64,000 bases of DNA from assembly GCF_029277445.1 (NCBI RefSeq), contig NZ_CP119570.1, forward strand, positions 51,653-115,652. Direction: 5' to 3'. The DNA comes from Pararhizobium qamdonense (lineage in GTDB: Bacteria; Pseudomonadota; Alphaproteobacteria; Rhizobiales; Rhizobiaceae). Within the stretch, counting starts at the first letter, position 1. Each line of letters opens with the position of its first letter. The notes beneath the pieces are model-generated. The model saw only the letters and a list, made by a program, of their open reading frames with translations, was not told the DNA's origin and made no database searches. Made by a program: the position numbers and the translations under genes. This document shows positions 1-7,603 of the stretch, in pieces.

Positions 1-28
1 AGGTCGATATCACCACAGGAGAAAAAGC

Positions 29-316
29 ATGACCGACTTTGGCACTGCACTGCAGGCTCTCAAGACTGGCAAGCGCATCGCGCGCCGCGGGTGGAACGGC
101 AAAGGCATGTTCGTTCACCTCAATCCGGGCTCCGTTCATGGGATCGTCAAAAGCCCTTTGATCGAAGGCGTGCATCCGCGTCTTTTCGAGGCGGGCGATC
201 GCGATACCACGACCCGAATGCCGAACCTCAATCTTCGTGCAGCCGATGGCTCGACCGTCACCGGATGGCTGGCATCCCAGACCGATCTGCTCGCTGAAGA
301 CTGGGAGATCCTTTGA
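29..316 (+). CDS. DUF2829 / Tad2-like Thoeris anti-defence protein
   Basis: This 95-residue protein has the layout of the DUF2829 family: an N-terminal FGTALQALKTGKRIARRGWNGKGMF segment (shown here as its two halves FGTALQALKTGKRIARR and GWNGKGMF) and a C-terminal WLASQTDLLAEDW block. Characterised DUF2829 members in phages (Tad2) bind the cyclic ADP-ribose signal made by Thoeris defence and so block abortive infection; that function is inferred here. AGGAG lies 7 bases before the ATG. The stop overlaps the next start, so the two genes are probably cotranscribed. The length is typical of the family and no key block appears to be missing. Confidence 0.82.
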   Translation: MTDFGTALQALKTGKRIARRGWNGKGMFVHLNPGSVHGIVKSPLIEGVHPRLFEAGDRDTTTRMPNLNLRAADGSTVTGWLASQTDLLAEDWEIL

Positions 317-522
317 TGGCCCGGAAGAAAGCTCCGGTCTATCGCACAACGCGTGACATCGTGATTCCAGCCGGCAGTGTTGTCGGCCGGGCGCCGCATA
401 GAACCGAATACGGGACGCCGCACGGCGATATCGTCGTCGGGTTCGATAAGAACGCGATTGGCGACATGCGCTTTGACATCGAGGATGCGCTGAACGCCGG
501 CGTCATTGAGGTGGTCAAGTGA
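316..522 (+). CDS. small protein of unknown function
   Basis: A 68-residue protein starting at the ATG that overlaps the previous stop codon (TGATG arrangement). A TTG one codon upstream is a less likely alternative start. The N-terminus is basic (ARKKAPVYRTTRDI), followed by a beta-rich stretch (IVIPAGSVVGRAP) that could form a small SH3-like or DNA-end-type barrel. I do not recognise a family. It sits between the Tad2-like gene and a tiny secreted-type ORF, in a leading accessory block. Confidence 0.6.
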   Translation: MARKKAPVYRTTRDIVIPAGSVVGRAPHRTEYGTPHGDIVVGFDKNAIGDMRFDIEDALNAGVIEVVK

Positions 523-632
523 TCGCTAAATCGCTTTTTATATCATTCGCTATTTCGCTGCTGGTGAGCACTTGCACTGCGAGCGCACCCGCATTCGCAA
601 AACTTGACGGAGCGCGGCGTGAGCGATCCTGA
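519..632 (+). CDS. tiny exported or lipoprotein-like ORF
   Basis: A GTG-started ORF of 37 codons overlaps the preceding stop. It encodes a basic N-terminus (MIAKS), a hydrophobic stretch (LFISFAISLLV), a cysteine and an ASAPAFA signal-peptidase-like end, so it resembles a short signal peptide with almost no mature part. The DNA contains one locus of the GCTATTTCGC repeat family (526-555), so the stretch may instead, or also, be regulatory. It overlaps the start of the next gene. Whether it is translated is uncertain. Confidence 0.35.
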   Translation: MIAKSLFISFAISLLVSTCTASAPAFAKLDGARRERS

Positions 633-1503
633 GCTGATTGTGCAGCGTTTTGAAAACCCTCGAGCACGTTTCACGCTGGCCGAAGATATGTTCGTCGAGC
701 GGGGCACGGCTGCGGACTGGGAACTGCTGCACGATCTTCACTACAAGGCAGAGGCTTTGCCGTTCGCGCCGAAGTTCTGGCGCCTGGTAATCGGCCGCGA
801 CACGATCGGCGTTTTGGTCACGGGGGCACCCAAGGGAATGCTGCGCGAGCGGCATATCACCTTTCCGAACCTGAAGCCGAACGGCCAAGACACCAAGATG
901 ACCAACACCAACCGATATAAGTTCCTCAACAAGAACTTCCGGGTAATCTCGCGCTTCGTCGTGGACACGATGTATCGTGGGATTGGCGCCGGCTACCGCA
1001 TGATGAATCTTGTGTCGCGCATGGAAGCGGCCGAGGAAGCGAAGCCGCTGAAGGTGATCGAGATCCAATCGTCGATGTCGAAATTCAACATTTTCGGCCA
1101 GAAGGCAGGCTTTAAGTTCGCGCCGCCCCAGAACGCCAACAAATACGACGCCGGGTTGAAGTTCTTCCGCTCGCACTTCGATGCGACGCCCCAGGACTTT
1201 GAGGCGGTCGTTACGGAAATCGAGACATCGAGCAACCAGGATAAACTCATCCAGGCTTGCCGAGACTTCTACCTGCGCAATTCCGCGATGGAAAATACCG
1301 GTGCGGCCCGCGACCGCGCTCAGGAGAAAGTCGCCGGCATGAGCGTGCGCGATCTGATCAAGGGTATCCAGCAGGTAAGTCTGGCATCGCCGATGTATGG
1401 CGTCTGGAAGGTGGTGGACCGGCCTGGGAGTGTGCCCGCGCGCCTGCCTCTTCTCGCATTCGACTGTCAGGGAACGTCCGAGCCGCTGAAGTGGGCGCCA
1501 TGA
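619..1503 (+). CDS. GNAT-like N-acetyltransferase
   Basis: A 294-residue protein. I chose the GTG at 619 because GGAG lies 7 bases upstream; a TTG at 604 is also in frame. The middle (about residues 115-130) carries RGIGAGYRM, which fits the R/Q-x-x-G-x-G/A acetyl-CoA pyrophosphate loop of GNAT enzymes, preceded by a beta strand with ISRFVVDTMYR. The N-terminal HYKAEALPFAPKFWRL segment resembles a group of phage and archaeal GNAT proteins linked to ABC-type ATPases, which is an inference. The substrate is unknown. The C-terminus overlaps the next start by four bases (ATGA). Confidence 0.55.
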   Translation: MSDPELIVQRFENPRARFTLAEDMFVERGTAADWELLHDLHYKAEALPFAPKFWRLVIGRDTIGVLVTGAPKGMLRERHITFPNLKPNGQDTKMTNTNRYKFLNKNFRVISRFVVDTMYRGIGAGYRMMNLVSRMEAAEEAKPLKVIEIQSSMSKFNIFGQKAGFKFAPPQNANKYDAGLKFFRSHFDATPQDFEAVVTEIETSSNQDKLIQACRDFYLRNSAMENTGAARDRAQEKVAGMSVRDLIKGIQQVSLASPMYGVWKVVDRPGSVPARLPLLAFDCQGTSEPLKWAP

Positions 1504-1742
1504 GCAGAGTTCGTCGAGGCGAAAAGCATTCCGAGATCGCCGGTATCATTCTGAAGGCTGCTGACGAGGGTAGGTTTCTGACTGTTACGGAAGTCCACGC
1601 AAGTCTTTCTTACGCCTGTGCATACGGTTCACTCCGGAAGATCCTTAAAACCTTTGAAGAGCGAAAGTGGATTACCAAAGAGCGAGCCGGACTGTCTGTT
1701 CTGATCAAGCCTAATCCGCTTTTATATCAGTGGTTCCGCTAA
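1500..1742 (+). CDS. small winged-helix-like protein
   Basis: An 80-residue protein starting at the ATG of an ATGA overlap with the upstream gene. The same frame stays open upstream to 1257, but that part is the shadow of the acetyltransferase gene. The pattern EIAGIILKAADEGRFLTVTEVHASLSYACAYGSLRKILKTFEERKWI (helix, helix, recognition-like helix, then a wing with ITKERAGLSVLIKPN) reads like a winged helix-turn-helix. It could be a transcription regulator, but no family name is certain. A long hairpin starts five bases after its stop. Confidence 0.55.
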   Translation: MSRVRRGEKHSEIAGIILKAADEGRFLTVTEVHASLSYACAYGSLRKILKTFEERKWITKERAGLSVLIKPNPLLYQWFR

Positions 1743-1746
1743 GCTA

Positions 1747-1823
1747 TCCGGTCCGTCTCCCTTCTATGTATTATATACTAAGTTTCTATATGTATAACAT
1801 ACTATGAAGGGAGATGGACCGGA
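1747..1823. terminator. long hairpin, copy 1 of a conserved pair
   Basis: The arm CCGGTCCGTCTCCCTTC (1748-1764) pairs with GAAGGGAGATGGACCGG (1806-1822) over 17 positions, one of them a G-U wobble, around a 41-base AT-rich loop. A T-A pair extends the stem by one. It begins just after a stop codon and precedes a repeat copy and the terminase genes. A near-identical hairpin lies at 32957-33032 with a compensatory C-G to T-A change. No T-run follows, so it may be a processing site or RNA element rather than an intrinsic terminator. Confidence 0.55.
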
Positions 1824-1845
1824 ACGAGTGCTGCGTGGTAAGATA

Positions 1846-1863
1846 AGTAAATATTGATTGACT
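1846..1863. promoter_or_regulatory. operator-like repeat, copy 1
   Basis: AAGTAAATATTGATTGAC lies 10 bases before the small-terminase ATG. It is a member of the 25-copy family with consensus near AGTCAATCAATATTGACTTAC. Confidence 0.7.
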
Positions 1864-1872
1864 GGTTCCGTA

Positions 1873-2556
1873 ATGACTGATGAAACGACCACTCCGGCGA
1901 GCGATATTGCCGACAAAGCTAAACGCCTTTCGGAATCGGATTATGCCGAAGCCAAAGAGCTGTATGAGCTCGGCAAGATGCGTCTGTCTGACCTGGGTGA
2001 GAAGTTCGACGTCTCCCGGCAGGCGCTTCATCGTCGCTTCAAGGCAGATGGCGTAGAATACGGCTCACGCGCGTCAGAGGTGCAAGCCGCAGTGTCGGCT
2101 GGTGTGAAGCAGGCTGTCGCGTCTACTGCGGGCCAGCAGGCTACTGCGGCGATTGAGCGTTATAACGACAAGCGCGCCGAATGGATCGAAGAGACCCGGA
2201 CGAACGGCTACAAAGCGCTCAAGCAAGCCGACATGCTGGCAAAGAAGATCGTAGCTGATGCGTTGAAAAACGCTGCGGCTGCCGGTGGATCTTCGACTGG
2301 GACGCTAGCCTCGACCGATGATGATCTCAAGGCTGTGCAGCGCTACCAGAAGATCCTGGTGGAAAACACAATTACCCGGCTCGATATTCTGCGCGCCAAT
2401 GACCTGGTTGACGAGGACGATCTGCCGTCGATCCACTTCGAGGATCTGACCGACGAAGACATCCTGGCGCACCATCGCGAAAACGGTCTTATCGGTGAGG
2501 GTGAAGATCCTGACGCAATCCTGGCTGAAATCAATTCGATCGAGATCGCAGAATGA
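1873..2556 (+). CDS. terS: terminase small subunit (probable)
   Basis: A 227-residue protein immediately upstream of, and overlapping by four bases, the large terminase gene. An N-terminal helix-turn-helix is visible at about residues 20-55 (YAEAKELYELGKMRLSDLG then KFDVSRQALHRRF), which fits recognition of the packaging site. A long helical middle and an acidic C-terminus follow. I use the ATG at 1873. An upstream TTG in the same frame lies inside the repeat copy and is unlikely. No clear Shine-Dalgarno sequence is visible, which is odd for such a gene. Assignment rests on HTH content and position. Confidence 0.7.
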   Translation: MTDETTTPASDIADKAKRLSESDYAEAKELYELGKMRLSDLGEKFDVSRQALHRRFKADGVEYGSRASEVQAAVSAGVKQAVASTAGQQATAAIERYNDKRAEWIEETRTNGYKALKQADMLAKKIVADALKNAAAAGGSSTGTLASTDDDLKAVQRYQKILVENTITRLDILRANDLVDEDDLPSIHFEDLTDEDILAHHRENGLIGEGEDPDAILAEINSIEIAE

Positions 2557-3827
2557 CCGCGCCCCTTATCCTCAAGGCACATCGCGGCCAAAAGATCGTT
2601 CTGAAGGACAGGCGCCGCTTCAAGGTTATTGTCGCCGGCCGACGCTGGGGCAAGACGCAGATCTCCAAGATCGCGCTGATCAAGGCTGCGGTAACGCGAA
2701 AGAACCAGCTCTGCTGGTATGTGGCGCCGACCTATCAAATGGCCCGGCAGATTCTTTGGGACGATCTCAAGCGGTCGATCCCGAAAGCGCTTATCAAGTT
2801 CAACGGCATCAATGAAACCCGGATGACCATCCGGCTGATCAACGGCTCGCGCATCGAGCTGAAGGGTGCCGACAATCCGGATACGCTGCGCGGCGTGGGT
2901 ATCAATTTCCTGGTGCTCGACGAGGCCCAGGACATGAAGGAAGAGGTCTGGAAGACAGTTCTGCGTCCGACGCTTGCCTCGACGGGCGGCCAGGTCATCT
3001 TCATTGGCACGCCGAAGGCTTTCAACTGGCTTTACGATATGTATGTCCAGGGTCAGCGGGGCGACACCTATAAGGACGAGAAGGGCAAGATTGTCGTCAA
3101 CCAGTGGAAAAGCTGGCAGTTCCCGACAATCATGTCGCCGTTCATTCCGCGTGCCGAAATCGAGACGGCCCGGCGCGAAATGGACCCGAAGTCCTTCCGT
3201 CAGGAGTTCGAGGCGTCCTTCGAGTCCATGTCCGGTCGTGTCTACTATCCCTTCGACCGGCGCACGCATGTTGGCGACTACCCATTCAATCCACGACTGC
3301 CGATCATCATCGGCCAGGACTTCAACATCGATCCGATGTCGTCGGTCATCATGCAGGTGCAGCCCAATGGCGAGATTTGGGTGGTGGACGAAGCAATTCT
3401 GCCTGGCTCCAACACTCAGGAGACGGCAGATGAGCTTGGACGCCGCTATCATCGCTATATCAATGCTATCACGATCTACCCGGACCCGGCCGGCAACAGC
3501 CGCACGCACGCTCGCGGCGAGTCTTCGCTCGAAATCCTGCGTGACGCCGGCTTCACCAGGATCAAGTTTAAGCGCAAGCATCCGGCTGTCGATGATCGGG
3601 TCAATTCGGTCAATCGTCTGCTGATGGACGCTGAGGGCACGATCCGGATGCGTTTCGATCGCAAGGCTCAGCGCACGATCGACGCAATGGAGCAGACGAT
3701 TTACAAAGCCGGGACACGCGACGTGGACAAGAAAGCCGGCGTCGAACACCCAGCCGACGCGCTCGGCTACTTCACGGATTTCGAATACCCTGTTCGCAAG
3801 GTCAACATTCTCGGTGTCTCGCTGTAA
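2553..3827 (+). CDS. terL: terminase large subunit
   Basis: A 424-residue packaging ATPase-nuclease that pumps DNA into the prohead and cuts it. Walker A GRRWGKT is at about residues 30-36 and Walker B with catalytic acid LVLDEAQD at about 119-126. The C-terminal RNase H-like nuclease starts at GQDFNID (about residue 255), with later acidic residues near DPAG and the terminal PADALGY motif. Length is normal for the family. It starts by ATGA overlap with the small subunit. The class (cos or pac) cannot be read from the sequence alone. Confidence 0.95.
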   Translation: MTAPLILKAHRGQKIVLKDRRRFKVIVAGRRWGKTQISKIALIKAAVTRKNQLCWYVAPTYQMARQILWDDLKRSIPKALIKFNGINETRMTIRLINGSRIELKGADNPDTLRGVGINFLVLDEAQDMKEEVWKTVLRPTLASTGGQVIFIGTPKAFNWLYDMYVQGQRGDTYKDEKGKIVVNQWKSWQFPTIMSPFIPRAEIETARREMDPKSFRQEFEASFESMSGRVYYPFDRRTHVGDYPFNPRLPIIIGQDFNIDPMSSVIMQVQPNGEIWVVDEAILPGSNTQETADELGRRYHRYINAITIYPDPAGNSRTHARGESSLEILRDAGFTRIKFKRKHPAVDDRVNSVNRLLMDAEGTIRMRFDRKAQRTIDAMEQTIYKAGTRDVDKKAGVEHPADALGYFTDFEYPVRKVNILGVSL

Positions 3828-3837
3828 CGTTGACGAT

Positions 3838-3855
3838 AAGTCAATATTGATTTAC
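3838..3855. promoter_or_regulatory. operator-like repeat, copy 2
   Basis: AAGTCAATATTGATTTAC lies between terL and the portal gene, 29 bases before the portal ATG. Confidence 0.75.
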
Positions 3856-3883
3856 CATTGACGTTCAATCTTAAGGACCGATT

Positions 3884-5449
3884 ATGCACGAGGAACAGCT
3901 CAGGAGTTTTTACGATCGCCGGCACCCGGACTATGCCCGGTCTGTCGCGCACTGGGCGTTCCTGCAGCAGACCTACGAGGGCGGCCGTGGCTGGTTCGTC
4001 TCGAACGTGTTTCGGTATCACAAGGAAGGCGACATCGAGTATAATGCTCGCGTCGAGCGCGCTTACCGCTTCAACCACACGCGCGAAGTGGTCGATCTCG
4101 TCCAGAAATATTTGTTCAAGGGTGCCATCACCCGCGACACTGACAATGCCCCGGAACCCGTCAAGGAGTTCTGGAAGTGCGCCACCCTGCAAAACTTCCG
4201 CGTCGAGCAGTTGATGCGCTCGGCCGGCGCGTCCTCGTCGGTTAAGGGCAGGGTAGCGCTCATCGTCGATACCAATGTGCGCGAGGGCGCCATTTCGATC
4301 GCCGATGCGAAGAAAGCCAAACGCAAGATTTACGCCTATCCCGTCGATGCCAGTGATCTGCTCGATTATGCCTACGACGAAGAGGGCGACGGTGGCCTGC
4401 TCTGGGTCAAAGTGCGCGAGTATTTCCGCGACGACGCCGACCCTATGAATGGCACCGGGGAAGTCACGACGCGTGTTCGGCTTTGGACCCGCACTGACTG
4501 GACGCTGTTCGAGGAGCAGGAAGAGACATCGGCAAATACCCGTGGGCGCAAGAAGGTTGCGACCAAGGTTGTCGTTCTGGACGAGGGTGCCCACAATCTC
4601 GGCCGCGTGCCGATTGTCTTCCTTGATCACATCATCACGGACAATCCGTATCGCACGCCGGGCCTGATCGACGATATCGCCTATCTCGACCGTGCGGTTG
4701 CAAACTACCTCTCCAACCTGGATGCCATCATCCAGGATCAGACCTTTTCTCAGCTCGCCATGCCGGCTCAAAACCTCATGCCCGGTGACGACGGCTACAA
4801 CAAGCTGATCGAAATGGGCACAAAGCGGATCTTCACCTACGACGCAGGCCTGGGCAACGGCAAGCCGGAATACCTCTCGCCCGATCCGAAGCAGGCGAAC
4901 GTCATTCTTACGGTGATCAACAAGATCATCAACGAGATCTACCACACGATCGGCCTGGCCGGTGAACGGACCAAGGAAGACAACGCGGTCGGCATCGACA
5001 ATTCCTCCGGCGTCGCCAAGGCCTACGACTTTGAGCGTGTCAACTCGCTGCTCACTGCAAAGGGCCAGTCCTGCGAAAAAGTCGAAAACGAAATTGTCGA
5101 GCTAGTGTGCCTTTGGGCCGGCGTCGCAGCCCCGAGTGAGAAGCTCGTCAAGTATCCTGAAACCTATGACGTCATGCGCCTCATGGACGAGCTGGCTGTC
5201 GCTGAGCAGCTCGCCACAATCCAGGCTCCGGCTGAAGTTCGTCGCGAACAGCTCCGTATCCTGGTCAACAAGCTCTTTCCGCGCCTGAAGGCCGACATCA
5301 AGGCCAAGATGGATAAGGACATCAACAAGTGGCTGGAAGGTGTCGATCTTCTGGGCGCTCCAACCAGCTTTGGCGCTGCCAAGTCTCCGGCCAGTCCCTC
5401 GCGACAGGGCCAGGTGACGAAGGATTCGCCAAACAAACAGGCCGCATAA
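3884..5449 (+). CDS. portal protein (DUF4055-like)
   Basis: A 521-residue protein directly after the large terminase, the usual portal position. The sequence style fits the DUF4055 portal family: N-terminal helices (HPDYARSVAHWAFLQQTYEGG), a central wing with repeated strands, a LVDTNVREG-type region, and a long helical stem (residues about 340-400) with NVILTVINKIINEIYHTIGLAGERTK. The portal is the dodecameric ring through which DNA enters and leaves the head. The C-terminus is rich in Ala, Ser and Gln and probably flexible. Length is normal for the family. Confidence 0.85.
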   Translation: MHEEQLRSFYDRRHPDYARSVAHWAFLQQTYEGGRGWFVSNVFRYHKEGDIEYNARVERAYRFNHTREVVDLVQKYLFKGAITRDTDNAPEPVKEFWKCATLQNFRVEQLMRSAGASSSVKGRVALIVDTNVREGAISIADAKKAKRKIYAYPVDASDLLDYAYDEEGDGGLLWVKVREYFRDDADPMNGTGEVTTRVRLWTRTDWTLFEEQEETSANTRGRKKVATKVVVLDEGAHNLGRVPIVFLDHIITDNPYRTPGLIDDIAYLDRAVANYLSNLDAIIQDQTFSQLAMPAQNLMPGDDGYNKLIEMGTKRIFTYDAGLGNGKPEYLSPDPKQANVILTVINKIINEIYHTIGLAGERTKEDNAVGIDNSSGVAKAYDFERVNSLLTAKGQSCEKVENEIVELVCLWAGVAAPSEKLVKYPETYDVMRLMDELAVAEQLATIQAPAEVRREQLRILVNKLFPRLKADIKAKMDKDINKWLEGVDLLGAPTSFGAAKSPASPSRQGQVTKDSPNKQAA

Positions 5450-5564
5450 GCGACCGCCTAAGAACCCGTCGAGATACTGACGGCTTGCAGACGTGCCTAC
5501 CCGAACGGCCAAGTGACCGGCCACCCCAAATCGAACGCCCGAGAGACTGGGCAAGGAAGAGAAA

Positions 5565-6479
5565 ATGACGAAGACTTTGATGACAGCCCTGCGTGCAACC
5601 GCTGCCATGGGCGCATTTGCTGCCGCTCCAATGTATCCGGGCGCACCCCGTATCGCATTCCAGACGCCTGATGAGAATGGCACCGGCAAGACCGCCGAAG
5701 AACTCGCTGCCGAGGCTGCCGCTGCTGCTGAAGCTGCAAAGAAGACCCCGCCTGTAAAGACCGCCGAGGAGCTCGCCGCTGAAGAAGAGGCTGCTGCTGC
5801 GGCTGCGGCTACCAACAAGACCGACGACAAGGATAAGGGTCTGCTCGCCGAAGTGATGGCGAAGAAGAACCGCATCAAGGAACTCGAAGCGACTGTCGCC
5901 AAGTTCGACGGCATCGATCCGGACGCCGTTCGCGCTCTCCTCGAGGAAAAGCGCACTGCTGAGCTCGCGGCCCAGGAGGCTGCTGGCAATTTCACCCGCG
6001 TCAAGGAAATGATGGCCGAACAGCATTCCGCTGCAACCAAGACCCTGACCGATCAGATCGCCGACCTGCAAAAGCAGCTTGCCGGCAAGGACAGCACCAT
6101 CAACGAGCTGACCGTCGGTCGCCGCTTTTCCGAGTCCAAGTTTATTGGCGAAGACCTGGTGCTTCCGCGTGCAAAAGCCCGAGCAATCTATTCCGCGCAC
6201 TTCGAGGTCGTCGATGGTAATATCGTCGGCTACGACAAGCCGGCTGGCGCAAAGGATCGCACGCAGCTCATCGACGCCGCGGGTAAGCCGGTTGATTTCG
6301 AGGATGCGATCAAGCGCATTATCGACGCCGATCCGGAGAAGGATTCGCTGTATCGCGACAAGTCCAAGGCTGGTGCTGGATCCTCGTCGGCCAAGGTTGA
6401 AGCGCCCAAGACGCAAGAAAAGGACCGTGGTCTTTATGGTGTTTCGCGTATCCTCGCGGGCATGGAAAAAGGCAAATAA
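5565..6479 (+). CDS. capsid scaffolding protein (probable)
   Basis: A 304-residue protein between portal and major capsid, the expected place for scaffold. It has a low-complexity Ala/Glu-rich N-terminal third, a predicted coiled coil around residues 85-185 (EVMAKKNRIKELEATVAKF and ITDQIADLQKQLAGKDSTINELT-like heptads) and a compact C-terminal region ending GVSRILAGMEKGK, as scaffolds often have for shell binding. No protease motif was seen, so this is scaffold rather than a maturation protease. AGGAAG precedes the ATG. The 115 bases upstream (5450-5564) hold nothing I recognise. Confidence 0.72.
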   Translation: MTKTLMTALRATAAMGAFAAAPMYPGAPRIAFQTPDENGTGKTAEELAAEAAAAAEAAKKTPPVKTAEELAAEEEAAAAAAATNKTDDKDKGLLAEVMAKKNRIKELEATVAKFDGIDPDAVRALLEEKRTAELAAQEAAGNFTRVKEMMAEQHSAATKTLTDQIADLQKQLAGKDSTINELTVGRRFSESKFIGEDLVLPRAKARAIYSAHFEVVDGNIVGYDKPAGAKDRTQLIDAAGKPVDFEDAIKRIIDADPEKDSLYRDKSKAGAGSSSAKVEAPKTQEKDRGLYGVSRILAGMEKGK

Positions 6480-6502
6480 ATCGGTATAGCGCGATTCGCG
6501 GC

Positions 6503-6523
6503 AGTAAATCAATATTGATTTAC
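6503..6523. promoter_or_regulatory. operator-like repeat, copy 3
   Basis: Contains the perfect 20-base palindrome GTAAATCAATATTGATTTAC (6504-6523). It is the upstream member of the pair that flanks the major capsid promoter. Confidence 0.8.
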
Positions 6524-6532
6524 ATTTTTTTC

Positions 6533-6562
6533 TTGGCAAATGCGTATCCGTCGGGTTAGACT
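6533..6562 (+). promoter_or_regulatory. sigma-70-like promoter of the major capsid gene
   Basis: TTGGCA (6533-6538) and TAGACT (6557-6562) are 18 bases apart. The promoter is bracketed by repeat copies 3 and 4, with copy 4 starting four bases after the -10 and therefore covering the expected +1. Confidence 0.6.
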
Positions 6563-6565
6563 ATG

Positions 6566-6585
6566 GTCAATCAATTTTGACTTAC
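6566..6585. promoter_or_regulatory. operator-like repeat, copy 4
   Basis: GTCAATCAATTTTGACTTAC sits at the predicted transcription start of the capsid promoter. Confidence 0.8.
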
Positions 6586-6617
6586 TAATCCGACGGCCAC
6601 GTAGAGGAGAAATCACA

Positions 6618-7520
6618 ATGCCGCTGCTGATCACTGAAGCCGAGAAACTGTCCCAGGAGGACAAGGCTCGCGGTATCATCGAAGAAATCATCGATACCGA
6701 ATCCCTTTTCGCCCTGCTGCCGTTCCAACACGTCAGCGACAAAACGTTTACCTACGTTCGCGAGGGCACGCTCTCCGAAGGTGAGTTCCTGGACGCCTAC
6801 GAGGCCGTCCCGGAAGGCGCGGCCACGTTCGATGAAGTCACGACCAAGCTCAAGGTGCTTGCTGGTGACGTTGACATCGACAAGTTCACCGCCGCTACCC
6901 AGTCGAGCCTCAACCCGCAGGTTGCCATTCAGCTCGCTGCCAAGGCCAAGGGTCTCGGTCGCAAGTTCAAGCGCACGATCGTCAATGGCGATAGCGCCGT
7001 GAATGCGAAGTCCTTCGACGGCATCAAGAAGCTGACCCCAGCCGCTCAGACGCTCGTTGCTGGCGCAAACGGTGGTGCGGTTTCTGCCGAAATGCTCGAC
7101 GAGCTGCTCGATGCCGTCAAGCTTGGCGCCGATGTGCTGATGATGCGCAAGGGCACCTGGCGCGCAATCCGCGGCATCATGCGCTCGTTCGGCGGTAATA
7201 CCGGCGATATGATCCAGATCCCGAACTTCGGCAAGCCGGTCCCGGCCTACGACGGTATCCCGGTCATCATCAATGACTTCCTCACCGCCGACGAAGTTCA
7301 GGGCTCGGCCAACAACACCGCCTCGATCTACGCTCTGCGTCTGAACGAAGCTGATGGCTTCCACGGCATCTACGGTGGTCCTTCCGCTGGTATCCAGTTC
7401 GAAGACATCGGCACGATCCAGAACAAGGATGCCAGCCGGTTCCGCGTCAAGTGGTATGCGGGCACTGCCCTCAAGGCCACTCACTCGGTTGCTCGCCTCA
7501 AGGGCATCCTCAACGTTTAA
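6618..7520 (+). CDS. major capsid protein
   Basis: A 300-residue protein starting at the ATG that follows GAGGAG by about 10 bases; the frame is open upstream to 6540, but that part crosses the promoter and repeat. It follows portal and scaffold and is a separate transcription unit with its own promoter and terminator. The sequence (TESLFALLPFQHVSDKTFTYVRE, later GTWRAIRGIMRS, then IPVIINDFL) matches the style of HK97-fold capsid proteins with an N-arm, E-loop and spine helix. No protease gene is seen next to it, so cleavage of the N-arm is not implied. Identification rests mainly on context and layout. Confidence 0.85.
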   Translation: MPLLITEAEKLSQEDKARGIIEEIIDTESLFALLPFQHVSDKTFTYVREGTLSEGEFLDAYEAVPEGAATFDEVTTKLKVLAGDVDIDKFTAATQSSLNPQVAIQLAAKAKGLGRKFKRTIVNGDSAVNAKSFDGIKKLTPAAQTLVAGANGGAVSAEMLDELLDAVKLGADVLMMRKGTWRAIRGIMRSFGGNTGDMIQIPNFGKPVPAYDGIPVIINDFLTADEVQGSANNTASIYALRLNEADGFHGIYGGPSAGIQFEDIGTIQNKDASRFRVKWYAGTALKATHSVARLKGILNV

Positions 7521-7527
7521 CCTTTTC

Positions 7528-7548
7528 AGTCAATCAATATTGACTTAC
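7528..7548. promoter_or_regulatory. operator-like repeat, copy 5
   Basis: AGTCAATCAATATTGACTTA plus C lies between the capsid stop and the terminator, four bases before the terminator stem. Confidence 0.8.
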
Positions 7549-7552
7549 AATA

Positions 7553-7577
7553 GGGCGGGGCTTTCCCCGCCCTTTTT
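7553..7577 (+). terminator. intrinsic terminator after the capsid gene
   Basis: GGGCGGGG (7553-7560) pairs with CCCCGCCC (7565-7572) around a four-base loop and is followed by five T. Confidence 0.9.
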
Positions 7578-7603
7578 GTATTCAACGCAAACAATGGTGA
7601 CAA

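Noticed and set aside
1257..1742. The longer start of the small winged-helix gene
   Set aside because: The first 81 codons duplicate the antiphase of the acetyltransferase-like gene; the ATG at 1500 fits the ATGA overlap.
2343..3749. A 468-residue - strand frame over terL
   Set aside because: It is fully antisense to the terminase genes and shows no recognisable domain.
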